Source of the DNA: Magnetospirillum fulvum
GTDB taxonomy: Bacteria; Pseudomonadota; Alphaproteobacteria; Rhodospirillales; Magnetospirillaceae
DNA: 39,605 nucleotides
Direction: 5' to 3'
NCBI RefSeq assembly: GCF_900108475.1
Contig: NZ_FNWO01000019.1
Span: forward strand, 1 to 39,605
Within the stretch, counting starts at the first letter, position 1. Each line of letters begins with the position of its first letter. The position numbers and the translations under genes were made by a program. Below, piece after piece: positions 7,599 to 16,259 of this stretch. Under the pieces are notes generated by a model. The model had not been told where the DNA came from. It did not search any database and saw nothing but the letters and a program-made list of their open reading frames with translations.

Positions 7599-8861
7599 AT
7601 GAAGAAGATTCTTTTCGCCAGCACCGCGCTGGTTGCCGTTGCCCTGGTGGGTGCCGATGCGGCCCAGGCTGCGGACCCGATCAAGTTGTCGGTTGGCGGC
7701 TTCTCCCGTTGGTGGGTTGTCGGCGCGAATCAGAGCAGCAGCTATTCCGATGCGGTCAATGCCCGCGTTGGTGGCGGCAACGGTGCTTCCGGCCGACTCA
7801 ACTCCGTCGGTATCAAGGGCGACAACGAGATCCAGTTCCAGGGCAGCACCGCGCTGGACAACGGCCTGAAGGTCGGCGTGTTCGTGTCGATTGAAGCCGG
7901 TGGCCACACCGACGAGACCACCGACGTGATCGACAGCAGCTACGCCTGGGTCGAAGGCGGCTTCGGTAAGGTGTTCGTCGGTACCCTGAAGAACGGCGCG
8001 GCTCTGCTGCACGTTTCCGCTCCCGACGCCGCTGGCAACTTCTCCGAAGGCGGCATGGCGACCGGCAACTATGCCATCCAGCGCCCGAATGCGGTGATGG
8101 GCTTGAACCAGCGTACCGGTTACAGCGCCTCGACCAACACCACCGCGATCGTCACCGACAACAAGGCGGAAAAGCTCACCTACGTCTCGCCGGCGTTCGC
8201 CGGTCTGACCCTCGGTGCCAGCTACGTCCCGAACGCCACGACCGAAGACAACCGTAACCAGGGCACTGATCGCGCCCAGGCGTTCGGCGTTGCCGCCGGT
8301 TATGCTCGCACCATCGGCCCGGTCGGTGTGAAGTTGTCCGCCGGTGCGGTCAAGTCCATCCTGTCGGCGGGTGAATCCCTGAGCCAGTACTCGGCCGGCA
8401 CCCAGCTGTCGTATGCCGGCTTCACCCTCGGCGGTTCGTACCAGCTCGCCCGCAACGCGATCAGCAACAGCGGCAATGTTGCGAACCCGGTGAATAACTA
8501 CACCACCAATGGCATCCCGACGGGCGCTGGCACCAAGTTTGACTTCGGCGGCCAGGGCTACGACGTTGGTTTGCAGTACGCGACCGGCCCGTATGCGATC
8601 AGCTTCGCCTACTTCCACTCCGAGACCAAGGGTGTGAAGTCCGACACCAGCGCGCAGTACCGCGACCATGGCGACGACACGATCGATTTCTACCAGGCTT
8701 CGGGCAAGTACAGCCTGAGCGCCGGTATCGATCTGCTCGCCTCGGTCGGTTACGCGGCCTACGAGAGCGGCCTGTACGATGCCACTGCCGCTGGCTCGAC
8801 CAAGGACTCGCTCAAGAACGACGGCTACTACGGCATGACCGGTCTGTCGCTGAAGTTCTAA
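7599..8861 (+). CDS. Outer-membrane porin (Gram-negative porin family)
   Basis: The 420-residue precursor has a typical signal peptide, MKKILFASTALVAVALVG ending DAAQA, with cleavage expected before ADPIKLSVGG. The mature part shows the alternating beta-strand pattern of general trimeric porins: VGIKGDNEIQFQGSTALDNG, SSYAWVEGGFGKVFVGTLKN, AFGVAAGYAR, GQGYDVGLQYATGPYAISFAY, and a last strand ending MTGLSLKF with the terminal phenylalanine needed for BAM-dependent assembly. It would form diffusion channels in the outer membrane. Codon use is biased to C- and G-ending preferred codons (AAG, AAC, GGT), consistent with high expression. A good ribosome-binding site (GAGAGAGGGA) precedes the ATG and a strong terminator follows, so it is a single-gene transcription unit. 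Confidence 0.95.
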   Translation: MKKILFASTALVAVALVGADAAQAADPIKLSVGGFSRWWVVGANQSSSYSDAVNARVGGGNGASGRLNSVGIKGDNEIQFQGSTALDNGLKVGVFVSIEAGGHTDETTDVIDSSYAWVEGGFGKVFVGTLKNGAALLHVSAPDAAGNFSEGGMATGNYAIQRPNAVMGLNQRTGYSASTNTTAIVTDNKAEKLTYVSPAFAGLTLGASYVPNATTEDNRNQGTDRAQAFGVAAGYARTIGPVGVKLSAGAVKSILSAGESLSQYSAGTQLSYAGFTLGGSYQLARNAISNSGNVANPVNNYTTNGIPTGAGTKFDFGGQGYDVGLQYATGPYAISFAYFHSETKGVKSDTSAQYRDHGDDTIDFYQASGKYSLSAGIDLLASVGYAAYESGLYDATAAGSTKDSLKNDGYYGMTGLSLKF

Positions 8862-8885
8862 GCCTTCCCGGCTTGGGTCTAGAGG

Positions 8886-8917
8886 AAGGGCGGCCTTTAT
8901 GGCCGCCCTTTCTTTTT
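8886..8917 (+). terminator. Rho-independent terminator of the porin gene
   Basis: AAGGGCGGCC (8886–8895), a 5-nt loop TTTAT and GGCCGCCCTT (8901–8910) form a perfect 10-bp GC-rich stem followed by TCTTTTT. It begins 24 bp after the porin stop codon. Confidence 0.92.
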
Positions 8918-8948
8918 GTCTGCGTCCAGAGATTTGCGTGGGGGGCCG

Positions 8949-9293
8949 ATGACGGCGACGGAGAACATATTCGGCGACCTTCCTGTCGCCGCTGCGGACG
9001 AAGCGGTTGCGGCGCTTTTGTCCCGGCCGGGCTTGCGGATCGAACGGATCGTCTCGACCGGGCAGGCCAGCCCGCCCGGCTTCTGGTACGACCAGGACTG
9101 GGACGAATGGGTGATGGTGCTGTCGGGAGCGGCTCTGCTGCGGATTGAGTCAGAGCCCGAAGTGCGGCGGCTGGCGGCGGGCGATTATCTGTTGATCCCG
9201 GCCCAGTGTCGGCACCGGGTGGAATGGACCGACCCGGCGGCGGCGACGATCTGGCTGGCGATTCACGTCGCTCCCGACCATTGCGACGGTTGA
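8949..9293 (+). CDS. Small single-domain cupin protein
   Basis: The 114-residue protein contains one cupin barrel: WYDQDWDEWVMVLSGAALLRI is cupin motif 1 and GDYLLIPAQCRHRVEWTDP is motif 2. DEWVMVLSG stands where many cupins have H-x-H-(x)n-E, so the first metal ligands are partly replaced; His in AQCRHRVEW is kept. Such proteins are often annotated cupin or phosphoribosylaminoimidazole-like, with no defined substrate. I choose the ATG at 8949, behind GTGGGGGG, rather than the TTG at 8916 that lies inside the porin terminator tail. A bidirectional terminator follows within 10 bp. Confidence 0.82.
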   Translation: MTATENIFGDLPVAAADEAVAALLSRPGLRIERIVSTGQASPPGFWYDQDWDEWVMVLSGAALLRIESEPEVRRLAAGDYLLIPAQCRHRVEWTDPAAATIWLAIHVAPDHCDG

Positions 9294-9300
9294 GGCAACA

Positions 9301-9336
9301 AAAAAGGCCTAGCCCGCGATGCGGCTAAGCCTTTAG
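9301..9336. terminator. Bidirectional terminator between cupin gene and tRNA-Ala
   Basis: The sequence AAAAAGGCCTAGCC ... GGCTAAGCCTTT forms a stem (with one mismatch) around CGCGATGC. It has an A-run to the left (T-run on the minus strand) and TTTAG then A-rich sequence to the right. It closes the cupin gene on the plus strand and the tRNA gene on the minus strand. The minus-strand direction has the better T-tract. Confidence 0.75.
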
Positions 9337-9344
9337 AAAAAATT

Positions 9345-9420
9345 TGGTGGAGCCGAGCGGGATCGAACCGCTGACCTCCTCGTTGCGAACGAGGCGCTCT
9401 CCCAACTGAGCTACGGCCCC
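9345..9420 (-). tRNA. tRNA-Ala (anticodon CGC)
   Basis: The reverse complement starts GGGGCCGTAGCTCAGTTGGG and ends GGCTCCACCA, 76 nt with encoded CCA. The anticodon arm is CCTCG–TTCGCAA–CGAGG, giving anticodon CGC (codon GCG). The T-loop GTTCGATCC and the D-arm GCTC...GAGC are canonical; the acceptor stem pairs with one G·T. It is a single-gene unit with its own promoter and terminator. Confidence 0.97.
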
Positions 9421-9434
9421 TAAAAGGAAGCCGG

Positions 9435-9463
9435 AAAATAGTCAAACCGCGCGGCGCTGTCAA
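9435..9463 (-). promoter_or_regulatory. Sigma-70-type promoter of tRNA-Ala
   Basis: On the minus strand TTGACA (9463–9458), a 17-nt spacer and TATTTT (9440–9435) form a near-consensus promoter. The -10 box ends 15 bp before the tRNA 5' end, so initiation would occur a few bases upstream of the mature tRNA. Confidence 0.85.
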
Positions 9464-9542
9464 TGGCCGACTTTGATCTTTTCGTTCCCTTTTCGGCAAG
9501 GCGGGCTTGCCAGGTGGGGGTGGGGCGGAGTACCAGTGAGAG

Positions 9543-10238
9543 ATGTGTTCCGCGCCGTCCCCCCACGCTCCGCTGCCCGGCACCGTCCAGACCTGGGTGT
9601 TCGATCTCGACAACACCCTGTATCCGGCCTCGTCGAGCCTGTTTCCCCAGATCGACCAGAGAATGCGGCGGTTCATTGTCGATCTGCTGGGGCTGGACGA
9701 TCATGCCGCCCACACGCTGCAAAAGCGCTATTACCGCGAATACGGTACCACCCTGTCCGGTCTGATGCAGGTCAACGGGGTCGATCCCGACCATTTCCTG
9801 TCCTACGTCCACGACATCGACCATGACGTGCTGATGCCCGATCCCCGGCTGGACGCGGCGCTGGCGCGGCTACCGGGACGCAAGCTGATCTTCACCAACG
9901 GGTCGGAACGCCATGCCGAGGCGGTGCTGGCTCGTCTCGGCATCGCGCATATGTTCGAGGGGGTGTTCGACATCCGCGCCGCCGATTACATCCCCAAACC
10001 GCAGCCGCATGGCTATCGGCGGCTGGTCGAGCGGTTCGACTTCGATCCGACCCAGGCCCTGATGGTCGAGGATATCCACCGCAACCTGCTGCCCGCCGCC
10101 GGACTGGGGATGCGGACCCTGTGGATTCGCGAAGAGGATCATCCCGACGGCCCGATTCCGCCGCAAGACGTGTCCGACCTGTCGCACGTCGATTACGTCA
10201 CCGACGATTTGGCGACCTGGCTCGACGCCGTTTCGTAG
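9543..10238 (+). CDS. Pyrimidine 5'-nucleotidase, HAD superfamily
   Basis: A 231-residue HAD-like hydrolase. Motif I is WVFDLDNTLYP with nucleophile Asp21 and Asp23; motif II is LIFTNGSERHAEAVL; the motif III lysine is in YIPKPQPHGYRRL; motif IV is ALMVEDIHRNLLPA. The DLDNTLYP signature and overall length match the SDT1-like pyrimidine 5'-nucleotidases, which dephosphorylate UMP/CMP. The start at 9543 has only a weak ribosome-binding site (GTGAGAG). It diverges from the tRNA-Ala gene. Its 3' end overlaps the oppositely oriented greB by 46 bp, an unusually long tail-to-tail overlap. Confidence 0.88.
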   Translation: MCSAPSPHAPLPGTVQTWVFDLDNTLYPASSSLFPQIDQRMRRFIVDLLGLDDHAAHTLQKRYYREYGTTLSGLMQVNGVDPDHFLSYVHDIDHDVLMPDPRLDAALARLPGRKLIFTNGSERHAEAVLARLGIAHMFEGVFDIRAADYIPKPQPHGYRRLVERFDFDPTQALMVEDIHRNLLPAAGLGMRTLWIREEDHPDGPIPPQDVSDLSHVDYVTDDLATWLDAVS

Positions 10239-10780
10239 GCGATTTCGATCACTTCCAGCGTCTCGATCCCGCCCGGGGTGCGGAGCTGGACCAGATCGCC
10301 CACGCTCGCCTTGTGCAGGGCGCGCGCGACTGGCGAGACCCAGCTGATCAGCCCCTTGTCCATGTCGGCCTCATCGACGCCCACCAGGGTTACGGTGATC
10401 TCCTGGTCGCGCGAATTGGCATAGGTGACGGTTGCGCCGAAATAGACCCGGTCATGCCGGGTCTGAAGCGTCGGATCGACCACCACCCCGCTCTCGATCC
10501 GCCGGGTGAGAAAGCGGATGCGGCGGTCGATCTCGCGCAGACGCTTCTTCCCATAGAGATAATCGCCATTTTCCGAGCGGTCGCCATTGCCCGCCGCCCA
10601 CGATACGATTTCGACCACGCGCGGCCGTTCCGACCGCAGCAGATGGTCGCGCTCGGCCTTCAGCGCCTCGAAGCTCTGCGGCCGCATGTAGTTCTTCGTC
10701 CCCGCCGGAAGCCCGGCCGGGGCCTCGTCCTGGTCGTCGTCATCGCCGCCGCTGTCTTCGCGGGTAAAGGCTTTGCTCAT
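10193..10780 (-). CDS. greB: Transcription elongation factor GreB
   Basis: GreB stimulates cleavage of backtracked RNA by RNA polymerase. The 195-residue product has an N-terminal coiled coil with FEALKAERDHLLRSERPRVVEIVSWA and GDRSENGDYLYGKKRL, where the acidic tip contains the essential DRSEN-type residues. The globular domain includes VYFGATVTYA, TVTLVGVDEAD and ISWVSPVARALHKASVGD. The 'YGKKRLREID' form and the PVARAL segment favour GreB over GreA. It carries an acidic, low-complexity N-terminal extension (GGDDDDQDEAP) absent from E. coli GreB. I choose the ATG at 10780 because GAGGG lies 8 nt upstream; the ATG at 10786 would be only 2 nt from it. The Shine–Dalgarno itself lies within a repeated sequence. 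Confidence 0.93.
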   Translation of the reverse strand: MSKAFTREDSGGDDDDQDEAPAGLPAGTKNYMRPQSFEALKAERDHLLRSERPRVVEIVSWAAGNGDRSENGDYLYGKKRLREIDRRIRFLTRRIESGVVVDPTLQTRHDRVYFGATVTYANSRDQEITVTLVGVDEADMDKGLISWVSPVARALHKASVGDLVQLRTPGGIETLEVIEIAYETASSQVAKSSVT

Positions 10781-10785
10781 TGTCA

Positions 10786-11069
10786 TGTCCCTCAATCGCC
10801 GGGCGCTGCCTCCGGCAGCTTGGCTCTCGCGCCATGGGGCGCGGGCGCTCAATGCGCCAGTCGCTTGCGCTCCGTATATATGTCCCTCAATCGCCGGGCG
10901 CTGTTGGCTCCGCCAACCCCTCGCAAAACTCGGGGCCGCCCTACGGGCGTCGTTCGCCCCATCCGGGGCTTCACCGTTCCACTCGCTTGGCTTTCGCGCC
11001 ATGGGGCGCGGACGCTGTTCGCGCCAGTCGCTGACGCTCCGTATATATGTCCCTCAATCGCCGGGCGCT
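10786..11069. repeat. Direct repeats between tsaD and greB (84-nt unit twice, 22-nt core three times)
   Basis: The 22-nt core TGTCCCTCAATCGCCGGGCG(CT) occurs at 10786–10807, 10881–10902 and 11048–11069. A longer unit of exactly 84 nt, ending with the core, occurs at 10819–10902 and 10986–11069, differing at a handful of positions. Each long unit contains the inverted repeat GCGCC-ATGG-GGCGC and a TCCGTATATATG segment. On the minus strand the core reads GGCGATTGAGGGACAT. The copy nearest greB supplies its ribosome-binding site. The 299 bp between tsaD and greB is made up almost entirely of these repeats. Confidence 0.9.
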
Positions 11070-11085
11070 CGGTTGGCGCGTCGGA

Positions 11086-12141
11086 TCAGGCCTTGATTCC
11101 GGCTCCGACCGCAGCCGGGGCGGAGGGGTCGAGCGGCCAGCGCGGACGCGGTGCGAAATCGAGATCGTCGATCAGCCCAAGACGGAATCGTTCGATCCCG
11201 GCCCAGGCGATCATCGCCGCATTGTCGGTGCACAGCCTGAGCGGCGGCGCCAGCAGCGCCAGCCCGGATTCCTCGCCGATACGAGCCAACGTCTGACGCA
11301 ACAAGGTATTGGCGGCAACCCCGCCCGACACCACCAGATGCCGCCCCTCGGGCCAGCGGGCGCGGAATTGGGCGGCGGCGCGGGTGACGCGGTCGGCAAT
11401 CGCTTCGGCCACCGCCGCCTGGAACCCGGCGCTGACATCGGCGGCATCCTGGGCCGACAGCGGCTTGGGCAGGCTTTCGATCAACAGGCGGACCGCATTC
11501 TTCAGCCCCGAGAAGCTGAAATTGCAATCGGGGCGGCCCTTCATCGGGCGGGGCAGGGCAAAGCGGGTGGGATCGCCCCCCGCCGCCGCCCGTTCCAGCG
11601 CCGGGCCGCCGGGATAGCCGAGTCCGGCCATCTTCGCCACCTTGTCGAACGCTTCGCCCGCCGCGTCGTCGATGGTGGTGCCAAGGCGGCAATAGCGCCC
11701 GACCCCCTCGACCGCGAGCAATTGGCAATGCCCGCCCGAGACCAGCAGCAGCAGGTAAGGGAAGTCAAGACCGCTGGTCAGCCGTGCAGTCAGCGCATGG
11801 CCCTCCAGATGGTTGATCGCCAGAAACGGCTTTCCCGCCGCCAGGGCAATCGCCTTGCCGGTCATCACGCCGACGATCACGCCGCCGATCAGGCCGGGTC
11901 CGCCGGTGGCGGCGATGGCGTCGAGGTCGGAAAAGGCGCATCCGGCTTCGGCCATCGTCTCGGCGATCAGGCGATCGACGTGGTGAAGATGAGCGCGGGC
12001 GGCGATTTCCGGCACCACGCCGCCATAGGGGCGATGGTCGTCGAGCTGGGACAGCACCCGCTCGGCCAGCACGGTTTGGCTGTCCGTCACCAGGGCGGCG
12101 GCGGTCTCATCGCAACTTGTCTCGATTCCCAGGACCAGCAA
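11086..12141 (-). CDS. tsaD: tRNA N6-adenosine threonylcarbamoyltransferase TsaD
   Basis: TsaD transfers the threonylcarbamoyl group to A37 of ANN-decoding tRNAs (t6A). The product has [29 protein letters not shown], the metal-binding HLEGH (His111 and His115), [32 protein letters not shown] and [14 protein letters not shown]. All are canonical TsaD/Kae1 motifs. I place the start at a TTG (12141) because AAAGGGA lies about 7 nt upstream and the protein begins directly at [12 protein letters not shown], as the family does; no ATG is available there. Length is 351 residues, normal for the family. It diverges from hemC across 51 bp and precedes greB on the same strand. Its partner gene tsaE lies at 23847–24317. 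Confidence 0.95.
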   Translation of the reverse strand: MLVLGIETSCDETAAALVTDSQTVLAERVLSQLDDHRPYGGVVPEIAARAHLHHVDRLIAETMAEAGCAFSDLDAIAATGGPGLIGGVIVGVMTGKAIALAAGKPFLAINHLEGHALTARLTSGLDFPYLLLLVSGGHCQLLAVEGVGRYCRLGTTIDDAAGEAFDKVAKMAGLGYPGGPALERAAAGGDPTRFALPRPMKGRPDCNFSFSGLKNAVRLLIESLPKPLSAQDAADVSAGFQAAVAEAIADRVTRAAAQFRARWPEGRHLVVSGGVAANTLLRQTLARIGEESGLALLAPPLRLCTDNAAMIAWAGIERFRLGLIDDLDFAPRPRWPLDPSAPAAVGAGIKA

Positions 12142-12192
12142 GACGTAAATCCCTTTGCAGAGCGCAGCACGACTTACTACAACAATGGGACC

Positions 12193-13161
12193 ATGACAGC
12201 AAAACCCAACACCCACCCGACCATCAGAATTGGCACCCGCGGTTCGCCGCTGGCGCTGGCGCAGACCTACGAGACCCGCGAGCGGTTGGCCGCCGCGTGG
12301 CCGGACCTGGCCCAGCCTCCGGTGGGCGGGGTGGATCCGGTCGAGATCGAGGTCATCAAGACGACCGGTGACATGGTCCTGGACCGGCCATTGTCGGAAA
12401 TCGGCGGCAAGGGGTTGTTCACCCGCGAGCTCGACGAAGCGATGCTCGACGGTCGCATCCGCATTGCCGTCCACTCGATGAAAGACGTGCCGACCTATCT
12501 GCCCGACGGCATCGTTCTGCCCTGCATCCTGCCGCGCGAAGACGTGCGCGACGCGTTCATCTGCCTCAAGGCCAAATCCATCGCCGATCTGCCCGCCGGT
12601 TCGGTGATCGGCTCGTCCTCGCTGCGCCGTGGCGCTCAGATCCTCAACCGCCGCCCCGACCTGAAAGTGGTCAACTTCCGCGGCAACGTCCAGACCCGGA
12701 TGCGTAAGCTCGAAGAAGGCGTCGTCGATGCCACCCTGCTGGCGATGGCCGGCATGCGCCGCCTTGGGCTGGAGAAGCACATCACCGGCGCGATCGAGAC
12801 CGAGGACATGCTGCCGGCGGTGGCGCAAGGCGCGATCGGCATCACCTGCCGCGCCGACGACGAAGAGGCGCTGCGCTATCTCGATCCGCTCAACTGTAAG
12901 GATTCCTTCGACCGCGTCGCGGCCGAGCGGGCGTTCCTGACCAAGTTGGACGGTTCGTGCCGGACTCCGATCGCGGCTCTGGCGACGCTGGACGGCGACC
13001 GGATGCTGTTCCGTGGCCTGATCGTCAGCCCCGACGGTAAGACCGTCCATTCGACCTCCCGCACCGGCGCCCGCGCCGACGGCGTGGCGATGGCGATCGA
13101 CGCCGCCGAGGAGCTGTTCACGGCTGCCGGTCCTGGCTTCTTCGACTTCATGACCAGCTAG
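12193..13161 (+). CDS. hemC: Porphobilinogen deaminase (hydroxymethylbilane synthase)
   Basis: HemC polymerises four porphobilinogens into hydroxymethylbilane. The 322-residue protein begins [24 protein letters not shown] and shows [57 protein letters not shown] and [13 protein letters not shown]. Cys256 in [12 protein letters not shown] is the attachment residue of the dipyrromethane cofactor. It is the first gene of a four-gene run; hemD starts 7 nt after its stop. It diverges from tsaD with a 51-bp spacer that must hold both promoters. Confidence 0.97.
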   Translation: MTAKPNTHPTIRIGTRGSPLALAQTYETRERLAAAWPDLAQPPVGGVDPVEIEVIKTTGDMVLDRPLSEIGGKGLFTRELDEAMLDGRIRIAVHSMKDVPTYLPDGIVLPCILPREDVRDAFICLKAKSIADLPAGSVIGSSSLRRGAQILNRRPDLKVVNFRGNVQTRMRKLEEGVVDATLLAMAGMRRLGLEKHITGAIETEDMLPAVAQGAIGITCRADDEEALRYLDPLNCKDSFDRVAAERAFLTKLDGSCRTPIAALATLDGDRMLFRGLIVSPDGKTVHSTSRTGARADGVAMAIDAAEELFTAAGPGFFDFMTS

Positions 13162-13167
13162 CCGTCG

Positions 13168-13890
13168 ATGGTCCAGGCTCTGGTCACACGTCCGAGAGAA
13201 GATGCGGAACCGGTCGCGCGCGCGCTGGCCGATCGCGGGATCGCCGTGATGATCGAGTCGTTGCTGGGGATTGAGCCGGTTCCTGGGGTTTCGGTCGATC
13301 CGACCGGGCTTCAGGGCCTGCTGGTCACCAGCGCCAACGGGGTCCGCGCCCTGGCCCGCCTGCTGCCCGACCGGAGCCTTCCGGTCTGGGCCGTCGGCGA
13401 CGCCTCGGCGCGGGTTGCCCGCGAGATGGGGTTCGCCGCCGTCGAAAGCGCCGGGGGCGATGTCGAGACGCTGGCCGATCTGGTGTCGGCCCGGGTCGAT
13501 CCCGCCCGTGGCGCGCTGCTGCACGCGGCGGGCGAGGCGGTTGCGGGCGATCTGTCCGGCCGTCTGGGCGAACGCGGCTATCATGTCCGCCGCGAGGTGC
13601 TGTACCGCGCCGTCACCGCGACCACCCTGTCGCCCGATCTATGCCGTGCGTTGCAGGCAGGCGAGATTGATCTCGCGCTGTTTTTCTCTCCCCGCACCGC
13701 CGCCACTTTTGCTACCCTGATCGCAGATGCGGGGCTGGGGGAAAAGCTTGCCCGCGTCCAAGCTTACGGCCTGTCGGGGAATGTCACGGCCAAATTAAAC
13801 GAATTGCCCTGGGCCGCCTTGCACAAGGCGGCCGAACCCACCCTGGCTGCCCTGTTGGCGGCCGTCGACGAGAATGGACGCCCTTCATGA
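13168..13890 (+). CDS. hemD: Uroporphyrinogen-III synthase
   Basis: HemD cyclises hydroxymethylbilane to uroporphyrinogen III, the branch point for heme, cobalamin and bacteriochlorophyll. The 240-residue product has low family conservation but shows the expected bilobal pattern: [74 protein letters not shown] and [16 protein letters not shown]. Position directly after hemC (7-nt gap) supports the call. Its stop overlaps the start of the Mic60-like gene by 4 nt (ATGA), which indicates translational coupling. Confidence 0.95.
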   Translation: MVQALVTRPREDAEPVARALADRGIAVMIESLLGIEPVPGVSVDPTGLQGLLVTSANGVRALARLLPDRSLPVWAVGDASARVAREMGFAAVESAGGDVETLADLVSARVDPARGALLHAAGEAVAGDLSGRLGERGYHVRREVLYRAVTATTLSPDLCRALQAGEIDLALFFSPRTAATFATLIADAGLGEKLARVQAYGLSGNVTAKLNELPWAALHKAAEPTLAALLAAVDENGRPS

Positions 13891-14948
13891 CGCAAGAGTC
13901 CTCCGCAGAGCCCAGTGACCGGACGGCCATGCCGACCGAGACCCGGCGCTCATCCGGCGCGGGCAAGGTGATCGCGCTGCTGCTGGTGCTGCTGTTGGCG
14001 GTTGGCGGCTGGGCGAGCTTCCCATTGTGGCGGGAAATGGCGGGCTTTCCGGCCCCGGAAGGGGAGTTGGCCGCCGTCCGCGCCGCTCAGGCCGCCTTGG
14101 CCGACCGTTTGGGTCGCCTCGAAGCCAGCCTTGCCCAGGTCGCCCAGCTCGAACAGAAGGTCGTCGCCGTCGAAAGTCAGGCGCAGGCCCCGGTTCAACT
14201 GGCCTCCGACGTCGAGTCGCTGGCCCGTCAGGTTGAAATCCTGCGCAAGAACGCGGTCGATGGCCCGGCGGTGGCCCGTCTCCCCGCCGAGGTCGAGGCG
14301 CTGTCGCGGCAGGTCGAGGCGCTGCACAAGACCGCCGCCGACGCCGCCACTCTGCTGCGTCTCTATGACCGGGTCGATCAGACCGAGGCCGCCATGCGCG
14401 AGATGAAGACCCGTCAGGCGTCCGCCTCCGGTCTGCTGCTGGCGGTCGGACAATTGCGCGAAGCGGTCGATCGCGGCTTGCCGTTCGATGCCGAACTGCG
14501 CACCGTCAAGGTTCTGGCCGCCGACGATGCCGAAGTTCACGCCGCGCTGGAAACGATCCGTCCCTTCGCCGAAACCGGCGTTCCGACCCGGGTCGGGCTG
14601 GTCGGCCGTCTTCAGCACGTCGCCCCGGAAATCGTGCGGGCCGAATTGCTTCCCGCCGAACAGGGCTGGAGCCGCCGTGCCGCCGACCGGATGCTGTCGC
14701 TGGTGTCGATCCGCCGCGAACCCGGTCTGGTCGCGGGCAACGACGCCACCTCGATCCTGGCCCGTGCCGAATCCGATCTGAATGCGGGCGATCTCGCCGG
14801 AGCGGTCGGCGAATTCGATCTGCTGGTTTATGGACCGGCCGAGGCGGCTGCCCCCTGGATCGGTCAGGCCAAGGCCCGGCTGGCCGTCGATAAAGCCCTG
14901 TCGGAACTGACAGCTCATAGCATCGCCCTCGCCGGGGTGCGGCCATGA
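13887..14948 (+). CDS. Mic60/mitofilin-like inner-membrane protein (COG4223)
   Basis: A 353-residue protein with a short cytoplasmic N-terminus, one transmembrane helix at about residues 27–46 (KVIALLLVLLLAVGGWASF) and a long alpha-helical periplasmic region rich in heptads such as RLGRLEASLAQVAQLEQKV and LARQVEILRKNA. The C-terminal part (LPFDAELRTVKVLA to the end) fits the mitofilin signature domain. Alphaproteobacteria carry this Mic60 homologue between hemD and hemY, and published work links it to intracytoplasmic membrane and contact-site shaping. It overlaps both neighbours by 4 nt (ATGA at each junction), so the four genes are one operon. The function here is inferred from homology and context. 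Confidence 0.85.
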   Translation: MTQESSAEPSDRTAMPTETRRSSGAGKVIALLLVLLLAVGGWASFPLWREMAGFPAPEGELAAVRAAQAALADRLGRLEASLAQVAQLEQKVVAVESQAQAPVQLASDVESLARQVEILRKNAVDGPAVARLPAEVEALSRQVEALHKTAADAATLLRLYDRVDQTEAAMREMKTRQASASGLLLAVGQLREAVDRGLPFDAELRTVKVLAADDAEVHAALETIRPFAETGVPTRVGLVGRLQHVAPEIVRAELLPAEQGWSRRAADRMLSLVSIRREPGLVAGNDATSILARAESDLNAGDLAGAVGEFDLLVYGPAEAAAPWIGQAKARLAVDKALSELTAHSIALAGVRP

Positions 14949-16135
14949 GACGCCTGGGCGGGTTTCTGCTCGTTGTCGCGCTGTTGGTGATGGCGGCGGT
15001 GTGGCTGGTCGATCAGCCCGACGAAATCACCATCCGCTGGCAGGGCTGGCGAATCGATACCAAGATGCCGATCCTGCTGCTCGGCCTGCTGTTCGTCGCC
15101 GCTTTCGCCGCCGGTCTGGGCCGGATGGCCCGCACCGTCGTCGGCGCGCCCGGACGCTTGTCGGGGGCACGGCAGACCAAGCGGACGCTGAAGGGCTATC
15201 GCGCTCTGTCCGAAGGGCTGGCGGCGGTTGCGACCGGCGACACCCGCCGGGTCGCCCGGTTGGCCCATCAGGCCGAAAAGCTGTTGAAAGACCCGTCGCT
15301 GACCGGTTTGCTCAGCGTTCAGGCGGCGCGGATGGGCGGTGACGAAAGCGAATTGCGCGCCCGCTTCGAAACGATGCTGACCCGGCCGGAAACCGCGTTC
15401 CTTGGCCTTAAAGGTCTGACCGATCTGGCGCTCCGCCAGGGCGAACGCGACCACGCCCGCGATTACGCGACGCGGGCCTTGTCGATCCAGCCCTCGGCCG
15501 AAGGGCTGGCGGCGACTCTGTTCGACCTTCAGGCCGAAGCCGGTCTGTGGGCCGAGGCCGAGATCACCCTGTCGGTCGCCCGGCGCTATCGCACCATGCC
15601 GGACGAGGAACTGGCGCGGCGGCGGGCGCAGATTCTCTATGCCCGCGCCCAGGCCGCCGAGGATCGTGGCAACCGGGTCGAAGCGCTCGATCTGGCTCTC
15701 GCGGCCCGCAAGGCCGATCCGTCCTTCATCCCCGCGATCGTGCTGGCCGCCGAAATCCTGCGGCGGCGCGGCAAGGAGCGCAAGGCGGCCCAGATGATCC
15801 AGGCCGCGTTCCGCATCGCGCCGCATCCGGCTCTGGTCGCCGCCTGGATCGCCTTTGGCCCCACCGACACCCCGCTCGAGCGGGTCAAGCGGGTCCAACG
15901 GCTGGTCGAGGTCAATCAATCTTCCTCCGAAGGGCATCTTGCCCTTGCCGAAGCGGCGCTCGATGCCAAATTGTGGGGACAGGCCCGGACTCGCCTCATG
16001 CAGGCTCTGGAAGAGCGCCCCAGCCACCGCGTGCTGACGCTGCTGGCCCGGCTGGAGCGCGAAGAGAACAAGGACGAGAAGGCGGCCCTGGCCTGGCTGG
16101 CGAAGGCCGGTGCTCTCCCGCCCGACCCGGTCTGA
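14945..16135 (+). CDS. hemY: HemY N-terminal-domain TPR membrane protein
   Basis: The 396-residue protein has two N-terminal transmembrane helices (about residues 5–22 and 42–62) with VDQPDEITIRWQGWRIDTK between them, the HemY_N signature. TPR-like helical repeats follow: LGLKGLTDLALRQGERDHARDY, LAATLFDLQAEAGLWAEAEI, RAQAAEDRGNRVEALDLALAA and HLALAEAALDAKLWGQARTRL. Despite the name, this proteobacterial HemY is not protoporphyrinogen oxidase. It is a membrane TPR protein, probably organising late tetrapyrrole synthesis. It is the last gene of the hemC–hemD–Mic60-like run. Confidence 0.92.
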   Translation: MRRLGGFLLVVALLVMAAVWLVDQPDEITIRWQGWRIDTKMPILLLGLLFVAAFAAGLGRMARTVVGAPGRLSGARQTKRTLKGYRALSEGLAAVATGDTRRVARLAHQAEKLLKDPSLTGLLSVQAARMGGDESELRARFETMLTRPETAFLGLKGLTDLALRQGERDHARDYATRALSIQPSAEGLAATLFDLQAEAGLWAEAEITLSVARRYRTMPDEELARRRAQILYARAQAAEDRGNRVEALDLALAARKADPSFIPAIVLAAEILRRRGKERKAAQMIQAAFRIAPHPALVAAWIAFGPTDTPLERVKRVQRLVEVNQSSSEGHLALAEAALDAKLWGQARTRLMQALEERPSHRVLTLLARLEREENKDEKAALAWLAKAGALPPDPV

Positions 16136-16259
16136 CGGCGCGGCCACCGATTTGGCGCGGCGGGAGCGTTTCTCGGAATCTTTGCAGATGAGAGTCTCTG
16201 CCCGTCGCCCTTGTCACGTCCTCCCGGTCCCCCCCCGGGGGGCAGACCGCTAACGCTCG

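Noticed and set aside
9263-9676. Minus-strand frame across tRNA-Ala
   Set aside because: It is a translation through the tRNA gene and its flanks, a common false gene call.
10193-11002. greB with an N-terminal extension through the repeats
   Set aside because: The extra residues are translated repeat sequence with no GreB similarity, and the internal ATG at 10780 has a well-placed ribosome-binding site.
16136-16259. Cobalamin riboswitch upstream of cobN
   Set aside because: The B12-box-like consensus and the conserved core segments are not seen, and the gap of 124 bp is short for the full aptamer.
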